Assembly (NCBI GenBank): GCA_965217095.1
Contig: OZ244235.1
Coordinates: 6,076,001 to 6,140,000, forward strand
Source of the DNA: CAYNZV01 sp965217095
GTDB taxonomy: Bacteria; Latescibacterota; UBA2968; UBA8231
Length of the DNA stretch: 64,000 nt
Reading direction: 5' to 3'
The translations under genes and the position numbers were made by a program. Positions within the stretch are counted from its first letter, which is position 1. Each line of letters begins with the position of its first letter. Shown one piece after another: positions 43,834 to 53,032 of the stretch. Below the pieces are notes generated by a model that saw only the letters and a program-made list of their open reading frames with translations, searched no databases and had not been told where the DNA came from.

Positions 43834-44652
43834 ATGATCATCGACACCCATATACATCTCTACGATCCCACCCGCCCCGAAGGGACGCCCTGGCCCGACG
43901 AGAACGACCCGATCCTCAACCGGCCAACTCGTACCGGCCGCTGCAAGGAGCAAGCGGTGCCCGTCGGTGTCGACGGCGTGGTAGTGGTCGAATGCAGCGC
44001 GTGGGTAGAAGACAACCAGTGGGTGCTCGACCTTGCCCGAGACGATCCCTTCATCGTTGGTCTCGTGGGCAACTTGGACTGTCACCACGACGCGTTCGAA
44101 TCGCATCTCGATCGTTTTTCGAAGGACCCGATCTTTCGCGGTATTCGCGCGCGGTTGTGGGAGCCGGATGAAATCGACAAGCTGCGCCTGCTTTCGGATC
44201 GGGATCTCTCCCTGGATATGGGCGGCAACGAACGAGCCCTGGAGATTGCCGACGCCATACCCGAGCTGCGCATCGTCATCAACCACAGCGCCGAGATTGC
44301 GATGGACGGCGGCGGACCAGAACCGGATGCCGTCGATCTGGTTAGACGCGCAGCTGAGCGCCCCAACATATTCTGCAAGCTGTCAGGCATGATGGACCTG
44401 CGTTGCACCATCCGCCCGGCGCCAACCGACGTCGCCCATTACGCTCCCTACCTGGATATTTTGTGGGACGCCTTCGGCGAAGACCGCATGATCTTCGGCA
44501 GCGACTGGCCCGTCTCTGACAATAGCGAACGCAGTTATGCAGATGTCCTGAAGCTCGCCCAGGATTATATCCACCCGAAGGGCGAAGCCGTCACTCAGAA
44601 AGTGTTCTGCGACAACGCCAGGGCGGCTTACAAGTGGGTCGAGCGGAGCTAG
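43834..44652 (+). CDS. Amidohydrolase family 2 / lactonase-like protein
   Basis: 272 aa from ATG 43834. MIIDTHIHLYDPTRPEG is the canonical metal motif HxH. VVVECSAW, IRARLWEPDE, LRIVINHSAE, IFCKLSGMMD and RMIFGSDWPVSD supply the remaining His and the metal Asp. Related enzymes hydrolyse sugar lactones (rhamnono- or fucono-lactone) or pyrone acids. Downstream 69 bp is a hydroxyacid dehydrogenase, consistent with a sugar-acid route. Confidence 0.88.
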   Translation: MIIDTHIHLYDPTRPEGTPWPDENDPILNRPTRTGRCKEQAVPVGVDGVVVVECSAWVEDNQWVLDLARDDPFIVGLVGNLDCHHDAFESHLDRFSKDPIFRGIRARLWEPDEIDKLRLLSDRDLSLDMGGNERALEIADAIPELRIVINHSAEIAMDGGGPEPDAVDLVRRAAERPNIFCKLSGMMDLRCTIRPAPTDVAHYAPYLDILWDAFGEDRMIFGSDWPVSDNSERSYADVLKLAQDYIHPKGEAVTQKVFCDNARAAYKWVERS

Positions 44653-44720
44653 CAGCATGAGCAACCGGCGACCGCAAGGAGTTCAGTACCCATCATGACT
44701 AACGGTGAGCGATCGCGACC

Positions 44721-45785
44721 TTGACCACCCGCCCGCAGATCTTGTTGGCTTTCAACAAAAGGGTGCGAGACGGCTATCTCGATCCGGCGGAGCTCGATCG
44801 GCTCGAATCCTTCGCCGACTGGGAGTGGCTACCCTGCGAGGGGAAGGGGGACATTTACGAAGGCAACGACGATGCAGAACTGGCCGGCCGACTGCGCGAC
44901 CGCCTCGCCATCATCGATGGCCTGGTCATCTGCCACGGAGCCCCGACGATCACTGCCGATCTGCTCGCGGCTGCACCCAAACTGAAGGTCATTGGCGAGC
45001 TGGAAGGGGACCGATTTGCCGCTCGCATCGACCTGGAGGAGGCCTGGGCGCGGGGGGTGCGCGCCGTCGACACCACTAACGGATCCTCGTACCCCGTAGC
45101 CGAGTGGGCGTTGGCATTGATCCTCGTTTCGATGCGGCAAGGCGGTAGCCATTTCCGTCGCATCATCGCCGGCGACACGGCTGAAGACCGGCCAGACGAC
45201 CTGGCCATTGCCGGCAGCCTGCACGGCAAGCGGGTCGGGCTCATCGGCGGCGGTCACATGGCGCGCAGGCTCATGAAACTCCTACGCCCATTCGAAGTGG
45301 AGCTCTGGGTCCACGATCCGTATCTGCCGGCGGAGCTGCCGGAGGCGATGGATTTCGTGCATACCTCCCTTGACGTGCTGCTTTCCAAGTGTCCGGTGAT
45401 CGTCTGTCTGGCGCCGCTCACGCCGGGCACGCGAGGTTTGCTGGGTCGGCGCGAGCTGGACCTGATTGCATCAGGATCCGTGCTGGTAAACGTTTCTCGC
45501 GGCGCCGTGATCGATTCGGCGGCGCTGATCGCCCGGCTGCAGCGAGGTGACATCGCTGCCGGCCTGGACGTGTTTGATCCGGAGCCCATACCCCCGGACA
45601 GTGAAATCATCAACCTGCCCAATGTTTTTCTGAGTCCGCACATCGGCTGGCGCAGTGGCAGTAGATATCCGCTGTTCTTCTCGTTGATGGTCGACGAGCT
45701 GGATCGATATTTCGCGGGACACCAGACGTATTTTGACCTGACCCCTCGATCGCTGTCCAACCGGCGCGGGGATGCCGTCGGGTAA
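44721..45785 (+). CDS. D-isomer-specific 2-hydroxyacid dehydrogenase
   Basis: 354 aa from TTG 44721, with no good ribosome-binding site. The nucleotide motif GLIGGGHMARRLMK is slightly degenerate. Catalytic R260 (VNVSRGAVID), E288 (DVFDPEP) and H307 (LSPHIGW) are all present. NAD(P)H-dependent reduction of a 2-keto acid, or the reverse. Slightly long for the family because of the N-terminal LDPAELDRLESFADWEWLP segment. Confidence 0.9.
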   Translation: MTTRPQILLAFNKRVRDGYLDPAELDRLESFADWEWLPCEGKGDIYEGNDDAELAGRLRDRLAIIDGLVICHGAPTITADLLAAAPKLKVIGELEGDRFAARIDLEEAWARGVRAVDTTNGSSYPVAEWALALILVSMRQGGSHFRRIIAGDTAEDRPDDLAIAGSLHGKRVGLIGGGHMARRLMKLLRPFEVELWVHDPYLPAELPEAMDFVHTSLDVLLSKCPVIVCLAPLTPGTRGLLGRRELDLIASGSVLVNVSRGAVIDSAALIARLQRGDIAAGLDVFDPEPIPPDSEIINLPNVFLSPHIGWRSGSRYPLFFSLMVDELDRYFAGHQTYFDLTPRSLSNRRGDAVG

Positions 45786-45930
45786 TGACGATCGGCTCCA
45801 TGCTCCTATACTTGGCGACGGACCGTCTCTGTAAATTCTGCCCCGACCATCGATCCTGCGCCTTGCGGTTCGTGCCCTTGCGCCCGAATCCCCCGAGGGA
45901 CCGTGGGAGACACGGTGTTTTGAATACGCC

Positions 45931-47378
45931 ATGAAGCTGCTCTTCGACGACGACGCCATCGACCGGACCGCCGGCGTCCGCAGGGTGCTCGGCTCCCCGA
46001 AGAAGGAGCCGGACCCGATTCTGGAACCGCAGATGCCGTGGGAGACCGCCGGCAGCTCCGCCTTCCACGCGGTGCTCCGCGACCGGGCCTCCGGTCGCTT
46101 CAGGCTCTGGTACCGCGCTTCCATCGGCGGCGCGGACCGGCCCGCCGGCGAGGGCGACGGGCCGGAGCGCCACTTTCTCTGCTATGCGGAAAGCGGTGAC
46201 GGCTTGACCTGGGACCGGCCTTCTCTCCGGCGGCTGTCCTTTGCCGGGAGCCTGGAGAACAACATCATCCGGGAAGTCGACGCCGGGGATACGGTCTTCC
46301 ATAACATCGTCGAAGATCCGGACGACCCGGAGATATAAAGCCCTGGGGCACACGACCCGCGCCGCGGCCGGCCTCCCGGAAGGGGGTGGCACCGGGGTGA
46401 CGGTGAGCTTCTCCCGTGACGGCTTGGAATGGCCGGAGGAGCCGATCCTGGTGATGGGGTTCGAGGAGATCACGGACGCCAACTGCCTGCAGCCCTACCG
46501 GGACCCGGACAGCGGGAGCTGGGTGGCGTTCCTGCGACCGCGCACCCAGCCGAAGCGGCGCTTCGTCGGCCGCGGCACCAGCGGCGACTTTCTGCGCTGG
46601 ACCCACCCGGAGATGCTCCTCACCCCGGACTCCGAGGACGACGAGTTCACCGAGTTCTACTCCCTGTCGACGGCCGTCGTCGGCACCTTCCACGTCGGCG
46701 CCCTCTGGGTCTTCCACGACCACCCGGAGGACTCTCCCATGACTACCGAGCTGGTGTACTCCCGGGACGGACGGAGTTTTCACCGCGCCCTGCCGCGGGC
46801 GGAGTGGATTCCCCGCGGTCCCGAAGGCTCCTTCGACAGCGGGCAGGTCTGTCCCGTGCGGCTGCTGCCCGTGGGAGAGGAGCTCTTCGTCTACTACAAC
46901 GGAGTGGACCGCCACCACCGCTTGAAGCGCGGGCCCAAGCCGCCGGTGGTGAACCCCAAGACCGTCGGCGCCACCCGCCGCCACCGGCCTGGCGCGACTG
47001 CCGCTGCAGGCCCTGTGCGGTCTGCGGGCGGATCACGACGGCGTGGTGGAGACCCGGTGGGTCTGCAACTACGGGCAGACGGGGGTGCAGGCCGTCGCCG
47101 ACGTCGACCCCGGGGGAAGTGTGCGCGCGGAGATACTGGACCCGTTCGGCAGCGTGGTGCCCGGTTGGGACCGCGCGGCCTCAGGATCGGTCGCGGCAGC
47201 CGACGGCCGCCTGCGCCTGTGGTGGGAGAGACCGGAGCTGCGCGGAATCCCCGGCCAGACCAGCGACGCCGGGGGAACGGTGGGGCACGTGATGAAGGTG
47301 CGGTTCCACCTCCACCGGGCTACCCTGTTCGGCTTTCAGGTCGGTGAGGAGACCTCGTTCCCGGGACAGGCGGACTGA
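45931..47378 (+). pseudogene. GH32/GH43-like glycosidase-family gene with two frameshifts
   Basis: Three consecutive frames make one ~480-aa protein: MKLLFDDDAIDRTAGVRRVL ... NIVEDPDDPE (to ~46335), RYKALGHTTR ... RDGLEWPEEPILVMGFEEIT ... FDSGQVCPVRLLPVGEELF (to ~46970), then ARLPLQALCGLRADHDGVVE ... FHLHRATLFGFQVGEE. The five-bladed-propeller pattern and beta-sandwich tail match the fragment at 2-388. Reading is broken at 46332-46340 (2 missing or 1 extra base) and ~46975-46990. The block is visibly more GC-rich than its neighbours. Confidence 0.75.
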
Positions 47379-47411
47379 GCGGCCAGTCACGAAGAGCGGG
47401 TGCGTCGCCGG

Positions 47412-47672
47412 GTCGGCCCGGTCTGGGTATCGAGTGAAGGAAGCGGACATCGCCGCCATGGAGCACGAGCCGATGCCGTCCCCCGTTTTCGAACATCGGG
47501 CCCGGGCCAGACGTTCGACGAGGTCCAACAGAATTACCTGGATCAGCTGGCACTCAAGCGACTGGTCCGGCCCGACGACGTGGCCGCCATGGTCGCGTTC
47601 CTCGCATCATCCGAAGCCGACAACATCACCGGCCAGGCGATCGAGGTATCGGCTGGCTGGGGACTAGGATAG
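47412..47672 (+). pseudogene. Chimeric remnant: racemase-like 3' end joined to SDR 3' end
   Basis: 47412-47478 matches the racemase-like gene at 39445-39511, with a 1-bp deletion. At 47479-47482 it switches to the SDR gene from about 41096 and follows it to the stop (47670), with an 8-bp deletion (GCGCACTG). The joint removes the rest of the racemase, the VOC gene, the antitoxin and most of the SDR. No functional product. Confidence 0.85.
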
Positions 47673-47742
47673 CGATCGTCGACTGCAATGGCCGGTCGCG
47701 CCACCGAAAGCATAAACATCAGAAAGAGTCAGCAGGCAACCC

Positions 47743-48126
47743 ATGTCACTTTCCGAACGCAAAGAACGCGGCCTGAAACTGCTGCAAGAAATGCTCGGTG
47801 CGGAACAGGCCGAGAAGACACGCCAACACTGGCAGGAGATCTGTCCGGATTTCGAAGAGTACGTCACCGAGTTCCTCTCGGGGGAAATCTGGAGTCGTCC
47901 CGGACTGGACCGCCGCACGAAGAGTCTGGTCACGATCGCCGCGGTTGCGGCGCTCGGCCGCACGCGGGCGCTGGAACTGAACATCCGCATGGCGGAGAAC
48001 AACGGAGCGACGCGCGAAGAGGTGGTGGAGACGCTGCTGCAGCTCGCTCCGTATGCAGGTTTTCCCGCCTGCTGGGAGGGGTTGGCGGTGGCCGATCAGG
48101 TGTTCGGGGAGGGTGGGGAGAAGTGA
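47743..48126 (+). CDS. Carboxymuconolactone-decarboxylase-like protein (CMD), copy 2
   Basis: 127 aa, differing from copy 1 at only a handful of residues (HERG to KERG, GEEQ to AEEQ, LLHIAPYA to LLQLAPYA and the Gly-rich tail). The 5' untranslated region is duplicated as well. The reading frame is intact, so selection may keep it. It is the distal part of the duplicated mosaic block. Confidence 0.85.
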   Translation: MSLSERKERGLKLLQEMLGAEQAEKTRQHWQEICPDFEEYVTEFLSGEIWSRPGLDRRTKSLVTIAAVAALGRTRALELNIRMAENNGATREEVVETLLQLAPYAGFPACWEGLAVADQVFGEGGEK

Positions 48127-48301
48127 GAGGTTGAGCGACAGATTGCGCAGGGAGGCAAAATTGTCCGCGGACGTTTTTGCCTATAGGTGAAAATGTACGT
48201 ATTTCGGCCCATGAACTCCGGCATCTCGAAAGCCAGTTCCGAGTCTGCCCGGCGCTGAACCTGCCCCGACAGCTGATCTGATGGTCACGGCGCCTGGAGC
48301 T

Positions 48302-49067
48302 ATGGATAATCTGGAGAAGAAGCTCGACCAACTAGAGCGCGAGGGATTGCTCATCATCCCCGGTGCCCTGGAACCTGGTCAGACCGAGCAGGTGCGGGTC
48401 CACATCAACCAGGCGCGGGAGAAGGGTTGGGCAGACGGACTGAATGAAGTCGGCAATATGTGGTTTGACAGCCTTCTCGACCGCGAACCGGAGATTTTCG
48501 GTCCTCTCGTCGGTCACAGCAGCGTACGACCTGTGCTCGAGGGCTTGATGGGACCGCAATGCCAGCTCCGCAGCTTCAGGGCACACATCAACCCGGGGCC
48601 GTACCACCAGGAGTGGCATCTCGATTTCTACGGCTACTGGCAGGAAAAACGACGTGCGGAAACGTATCGACTCGCCGTTTCCCCCCGTCGGCGTCAACAG
48701 CACCTTCTACTTCCAGGACAACGCCCTCGGCGTTGCCCACCTCAAGTTCATCGAGCGCGGGCACACCTTCGAGCCCGAGCACGTGGAGCCGTTCGACAGA
48801 CCTCTGTTCGAGAAATGGTGTGAAGCTCAGCGGCACGTGGTCATCCATCCGAAGGCAGGAGACTGCGTTGTCTTTTTCAGCCACATGCCTCATCAGGGTG
48901 TGAAGGAAGACGACAACGTCGAACGCAGCAATGTTGTCTGTCACTACCAGCTGACCCCGATGCACGAGGGCACCTGGTTCGTCTCAACTGCCCGCGGCTA
49001 CCAGGGTACCTTCCCCTTCGCCCAAGAGGGGAGGCCACCGGAATCACAGCCGCGTTTCAGGCGGTGA
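48302..49067 (+). pseudogene. PhyH-family gene with a one-base frameshift in a C6 run
   Basis: From ATG 48302: LEKKLDQLEREGLLIIPGAL, then iron ligands H106-L-D108 (EWHLDFYGYW). At the six-C run 48681-48686 the frame shifts; removing one C joins RLAVSP to VGVNSTFYFQDNALGVAHLK and on to FFSHMPHQGV (distal His) and the end at 49067. Total ~254 aa, normal for the family. An extra base in a homopolymer could be a sequencing error. Confidence 0.82.
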
Positions 49068-49118
49068 GGAGTTCGCCGTGCTATCTGGAATTCACCAAAA
49101 GCTGCCGAATACCCCGTT

Positions 49119-49250
49119 ATGCGTGCTTACCGACACCGCGATACCACCTTGCCCCGGCCTATTCCAGCGGATTTTCGTATGTGCAAGAAGGAGTTAGGAG
49201 TTGACGCCAGGGTTGCGCTAATGCATAAGTTAATTGAGGATTTGGAATAG
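49119..49250 (+). CDS. Small ORF of 43 aa starting inside a GTTATGC core
   Basis: The ATG is inside GTTATGC (49116-49122), the same arrangement as the cassette gene at 51470. The product reads MRAYRHRDTTLPRPIPADFR, MCKKELGVDARVALMHKLIE, DLE. The IS1595-like element starts 48 bp after its stop. It may be a first small cassette gene; no family recognised. Confidence 0.35.
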   Translation: MRAYRHRDTTLPRPIPADFRMCKKELGVDARVALMHKLIEDLE

Positions 49251-49290
49251 GTATCTGCCGGGTTGGGCGCAAGAAGAGTACTTCCAGATA

Positions 49291-49298
49291 AGTAATAG
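49291..49298 (+). repeat. 8-bp target-site duplication, left copy
   Basis: AGTAATAG directly abuts the left end of the IS1595-like element and is repeated at 50406-50413. Eight bp is the usual duplication length for IS1595-family elements. Confidence 0.9.
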
Positions 49299-50405
49299 TT
49301 GGGGGTATCCATTTAACCGGAGTGCGTCGCGACCCCCATCAGTGTTCGGCCGCCGACCGCCACGGCCGGTTTGCCCCTGGGCGTTCCAGGCTCGGGGGGC
49401 AGCTTCCTCGGCCGTCGGCTGGCAATGAGATCCTGGAAACGCATCGGCTCGTGGGCCACGGCCAGCTCGAGCACGCGATAAAACACCATGCCGCGGCTGC
49501 GGGAGCGGCGGCGATTGAAGCGGAACACGAACTCGTTGAGGTAGTGGCTCATGTGGGTACTGTCGGCGGCCCCTTGATGCGTTCCCAGCAGCCACCGCTT
49601 GGCCAGTGAGACAACGCGGTGCACGGCGGGCAACAGCTTGTTGGGATCATCGCCCCGAGCGCGGGCCGCGCCCTGGCTGCGCCGATCGTGCTCGTAGCCG
49701 AGCTGAGCCAGTCCCTGATAAGCGGGCCACCCGTCGGTGATGATCGTCGAGCCCGGCTCGACGTGATCCATCACGAACGCGTGCAAGGTCTCGGCAGAGG
49801 CATCGGCCAGTGGCGACATGCGGCACCGCCCCAATCCTCTCGGCTCATGAACCTCAACTGCGATACCGGTCAGCACCTTCTTGCCCCTAGCGCGGCCACC
49901 GGCCAGCCCAGGGCTCGGCGCCGCCGATGTAGGTCTCGTCCACCTGTACCGTCCCGCTCAGCAGATCCCGACCGGGACGTACCAACACCGACCGCAGGCG
50001 GTGCAGCATGGCCCAGGCAGTCTGGTAGGAGCTGATCTCCAGTACTCGCTTCAAGCTCAACGCCGAGATCCCGTCTTTACCGGTGGCGAACAGCCAGCAG
50101 GCGGTGTACCATATCGTCAAGGGTGTCCGCGTCCGATCGAAGATCGTACCGGCCGTCACCGAACTGCGTGTCGAACACGCCGGACACATGAAGCGGCCAT
50201 CGCCCAAGCGCCAACCGCCTTCGTGGCCGCAACTCGGACAGACGAAGCCGTCGGGCCACCGCAGCCATTCGAGGTAGTCCAGGCAGTCCGCATCGGTTCG
50301 AAACCAGGCTTGAAACTCGCCAACCGAGCCCGGGTAGTGCTTGCCAGCGCGAGGATACGCCATGCACTGAACATATGGTAACTCCGGTTAAATGGATACC
50401 CCCAA
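49299..50405 (-). mobile_element. IS1595-family insertion sequence, 1107 bp
   Basis: Perfect 25-bp terminal inverted repeats (49299-49323, starting TTGGGGGTATCC; 50381-50405) and an 8-bp target duplication define both ends exactly. The single transposase frame on the minus strand fills the element. It has inserted just upstream of the GTTATGC core preceding the first large cassette gene. Confidence 0.93.
49313..50363 (-). pseudogene. IS1595-family transposase with a frameshift
   Basis: From ATG 50363: an N-terminal zinc ribbon (FVCPSCGHEGGW ... FMCPAC) and helix region, then the ISXO2-like DDE domain starting VQVDETYIGGAEPW (first Asp, Glu). After an extra base near 49885-49895 the second frame continues KVLTGIAVEV..., with TIITDGWPAYQGL (second Asp) and HYLNEFVFRFNRR. 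The intact terminal repeats suggest a recent insertion; the frameshift makes self-mobility doubtful. Confidence 0.88.
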
Positions 50406-50413
50406 AGTAATAG
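50406..50413 (+). repeat. 8-bp target-site duplication, right copy
   Basis: AGTAATAG, matching 49291-49298. Its last G is also the first base of the GTTATGC core at 50413-50419. Confidence 0.9.
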
Positions 50414-50441
50414 TTATGCCTCATAGACGGTAGCCAACGCA

Positions 50442-51347
50442 ATGGATGATCGCACCGCGAATCTTAGCTGGATACAGTCTGCGTTCTTGCTGGGCTTTGA
50501 GGAGGGACGCAAAGAATCCGCCGGTGTTTCCGACGCCGAATTGCAGCGTCGCCGCCACACGCTCTACGCAACAATCATCCAAGCGGGCGTGGATCGTCTC
50601 GACCTTCAGGGACTTGGCACGGACAATGTTAGAGGTCCACTAGCCAAACGACTCGTCGACACAACACTCGGCAAAGCGTGGGCCGAGTACTTCCTGATTG
50701 TCAACGAAGCGTTCGGACTGCTAGGAGATTCAGAGCAACTGGTTGGCAAAGACGACATGCTTAGGGGTTTCCTCGCCGACCTGCTCTTCGCCCTACATAA
50801 CCGTCATAGCCTCGTGATGCTTTCTGGTCTACCCAACGTATCCGAACTTCAGAGCGAACTCCCTGTGGAACTCTTTATTCCCGTTCGCAATCTGTTCAGT
50901 GCCATTACTACCACTGACGATGAACTGCCTGGCGTCCGTTATGACGTTTCCCCCAAAGCTGTCGTCCAATACGAGGAGATTCTCGCCAGTTCACTGTACA
51001 TCGATTACAAAGCCGCTTCTAAAGGGCTGGAATCATCAACGCACCCCCAGCAACAGGCGCTACAAGATGTGCGGACAACAGCAGCGCGTTTGGCCAAGCG
51101 AAACGCTGCTCTGCTTACCCCAACCAAGTCTCGGGTTAGCATCCTCCAGTTTACCGCAAAGATAGTTGACACAATACTAGGTGGACTCCCCGGCAAGTTG
51201 GCCGGGATTGCCGCCGACCTCGGTTCAAAGGCCATGGCACAGGAATACCGATTCACCATTTACGACTTTAGCGGAAACATTCGCGACATCTACCGAATTC
51301 ACAGGGCGTCGCACGATTCGGCGGAGTCCACGCAGAAAGAGGCATAA
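50442..51347 (+). CDS. Cassette gene of unknown function (301 aa)
   Basis: Starts 22 bp after a GTTATGC core and its TAA lies inside the GCATAAC box of the following attC, the classic cassette arrangement. The protein begins DDRTANLSWIQSAFLLGF and looks soluble and largely helical, with a hydrophobic segment near residues 240-260 (AKIVDTILGGLPGKLAGIAA). No domain is recognised. No ribosome-binding site is clear, as is common in cassettes. Confidence 0.75.
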   Translation: MDDRTANLSWIQSAFLLGFEEGRKESAGVSDAELQRRRHTLYATIIQAGVDRLDLQGLGTDNVRGPLAKRLVDTTLGKAWAEYFLIVNEAFGLLGDSEQLVGKDDMLRGFLADLLFALHNRHSLVMLSGLPNVSELQSELPVELFIPVRNLFSAITTTDDELPGVRYDVSPKAVVQYEEILASSLYIDYKAASKGLESSTHPQQQALQDVRTTAARLAKRNAALLTPTKSRVSILQFTAKIVDTILGGLPGKLAGIAADLGSKAMAQEYRFTIYDFSGNIRDIYRIHRASHDSAESTQKEA

Positions 51348-51473
51348 CTAGCGGATGAACCCGACGTGGGCTCGCCGTCGCGCGCTGCCGCGTGGTGTAC
51401 TTTGTTTGGGTTTTTTGGCTATTCATCGTTTTCTCGCGTGGCCCGCCCATGCGGGTTATCCGTAACGTTATGC
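51342..51473 (+). other. attC site 1
   Basis: GCATAAC (51342) to GTTATGC (51467-51473), 132 bp. CGGAT-g-AACCCG on the left pairs with CGGGTT-ATCCG on the right, leaving one extrahelical G as in standard attC. The next gene's ATG lies inside R'. Confidence 0.88.
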
Positions 51474-53032
51474 CTAAAAGACGAATATCGCGATGCGACA
51501 TGACGGGTAGAGACAACCTACGCCTCGATATGCTCGACTACTATGGCGTAGACCGATTTCCCGAGCCGGTTCCCCTGAACATGCGGGTGCTCTGGAAACG
51601 GACGTTTCTTGAGTACGAAGAGTGGAAGATCGAGTACGACGTAGAGACGCCAGATACCATGCCCGCTGAAGCTGGCCGGAGCGTCCCTGCCTACCTGCTG
51701 ATCCCTCGTAGAAAGTCAGAGAACCCGCTCCCCGCCGCCATGTCTTTTCACCAGTGCGCCATCGATTGCGCCATTGGCAAAGAGGTGGTTGTGGGGAAAG
51801 CCCCATGGTCTCCGGGGTCGGCAACCATGGCAGAGGTATTGCGGCCAGCAGAACGGGTCTCCTACGATCGAACAGATCAGGCATATGGCCACGATCTGGT
51901 CCACAATGGATTCGTCGTATTGGCGCCGGATTCGATCAACTGCGGCGAAAGGAACATAGAACAGATACGACTCAAGGGTCAGAACAGAGTTTGCTTTGAC
52001 ATGATCGACGATCAACTTGGACGGCCTCACATGATCAAGCATCTCTTCGACAACATGAGATCCGTCGACCTGCTGCAATCGCTCGAATTTGTCTACCCTA
52101 ACCGAATTGCTGCGGTCGGCCACTCAATGGGCGCGGGCGATGTGTTTGATCTTATGGTGGTCGATCCAAGAGTCAAAGCCGGAATCCTTAGTGGGGACGG
52201 ACCAGCCGACGAACCGCCTGCCAAATTCATACCGCTCATTTCTCCACGGCTTTATATCGGTATTCGTGGCCTGTATGACGGTCCCCCAGAACGCTTACAG
52301 GCAGTTCACGACATGCACGCGGCAGCCAAACCCGCGTACGCTGAGGATGGGGCACCATCGAATCTCGTCCTCCTAACCGCGCCGATGGGCCACAGGTTCT
52401 CGGAGCCGCTGAAGTGGAAAGCTTACAAGCGTCTCAAGGAACACTTTGGAACAATTCCGCCGCGAGAGACCGTCACGCTGGAGAGTATCGTAATGAAAGC
52501 CAGAGAGAACAGCCGGTGGTTCTGGCTCGACGACGAACAGGGTGATTTTGCCGACCCAAGGGTCGAGTCAGACTGTCGAGTGGCAGTCAACCTCGACGAA
52601 ATGGTCGCCGCACTGACGGGCTTATTCTTCGACCTGTTTACTACGGCAGCGACGGTCCGGTTGCAGTCCACAATTCGTGAGGAATCCGGAAACTGCATCC
52701 TCGATCTTTGCATTCCTGGTGACCATGACTATGGGGGTGGCTCCCCCGTCGCTGACTTTGCGATGCAAAGAGATTTACAGCGTGCGCTTATCGAGCACAA
52801 CGCCAACCTTCACCACCACCGGAAAGGCAAGGAACTGCACTTTTCCATAGCATTCCCTGCTGAGAATTTGAAAAGCATAACAAGCGATCGAGCAGACCGG
52901 ACTGACGCTGACCCTAATACTCCAGCGGTGTCGCGATGCCAATCGGGACCGTCGAAAGACGGGGCATTAATCAGAGCTGCTCATCGCCACGTTATGTGTG
53001 CGGAATCTCTTGAAGGGGAAGGACACCTATGA
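51470..53032 (+). CDS. Cassette gene: alpha/beta-hydrolase-fold protein, reading through its attC
   Basis: 520 aa from the ATG inside R' (ATG 51500 also possible). Dienelactone-hydrolase/acetyl-esterase-like fold: VPAYLLIPRR, FVVLAPDSINCGERN (oxyanion strand), RIAAVGHSMGAGD with nucleophile S219, VKAGILSGDG, and a C-terminal His in APMGHRFSEP. After about residue 400 an unfamiliar tail follows. The frame has no stop before attC 2 and continues through it (52875-52997), ending at 53032 in an ATGA overlap with the next cassette gene, so the last ~50 residues are probably artefactual. Confidence 0.78.
   Translation: MPKRRISRCDMTGRDNLRLDMLDYYGVDRFPEPVPLNMRVLWKRTFLEYEEWKIEYDVETPDTMPAEAGRSVPAYLLIPRRKSENPLPAAMSFHQCAIDCAIGKEVVVGKAPWSPGSATMAEVLRPAERVSYDRTDQAYGHDLVHNGFVVLAPDSINCGERNIEQIRLKGQNRVCFDMIDDQLGRPHMIKHLFDNMRSVDLLQSLEFVYPNRIAAVGHSMGAGDVFDLMVVDPRVKAGILSGDGPADEPPAKFIPLISPRLYIGIRGLYDGPPERLQAVHDMHAAAKPAYAEDGAPSNLVLLTAPMGHRFSEPLKWKAYKRLKEHFGTIPPRETVTLESIVMKARENSRWFWLDDEQGDFADPRVESDCRVAVNLDEMVAALTGLFFDLFTTAATVRLQSTIREESGNCILDLCIPGDHDYGGGSPVADFAMQRDLQRALIEHNANLHHHRKGKELHFSIAFPAENLKSITSDRADRTDADPNTPAVSRCQSGPSKDGALIRAAHRHVMCAESLEGEGHL
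52875..52997 (+). other. attC site 2
   Basis: GCATAAC to GTTATGT, 123 bp. GCGAT-c-GAGCAG on the left pairs with CTGCTC-ATCGC on the right, with an extrahelical C. It lies inside the open frame of the preceding hydrolase gene. Confidence 0.87.

Noticed and set aside
49000..49122. attI or attC site ending in GTTATGC at 49116
   Set aside because: No matching left box or paired arms could be found upstream, so I only mention the core and do not call a site.
49313..50363. IS transposase considered as integron integrase
   Set aside because: The zinc-ribbon plus DDE architecture and terminal repeats are IS1595-type; no tyrosine-recombinase R-H-R-Y motifs.
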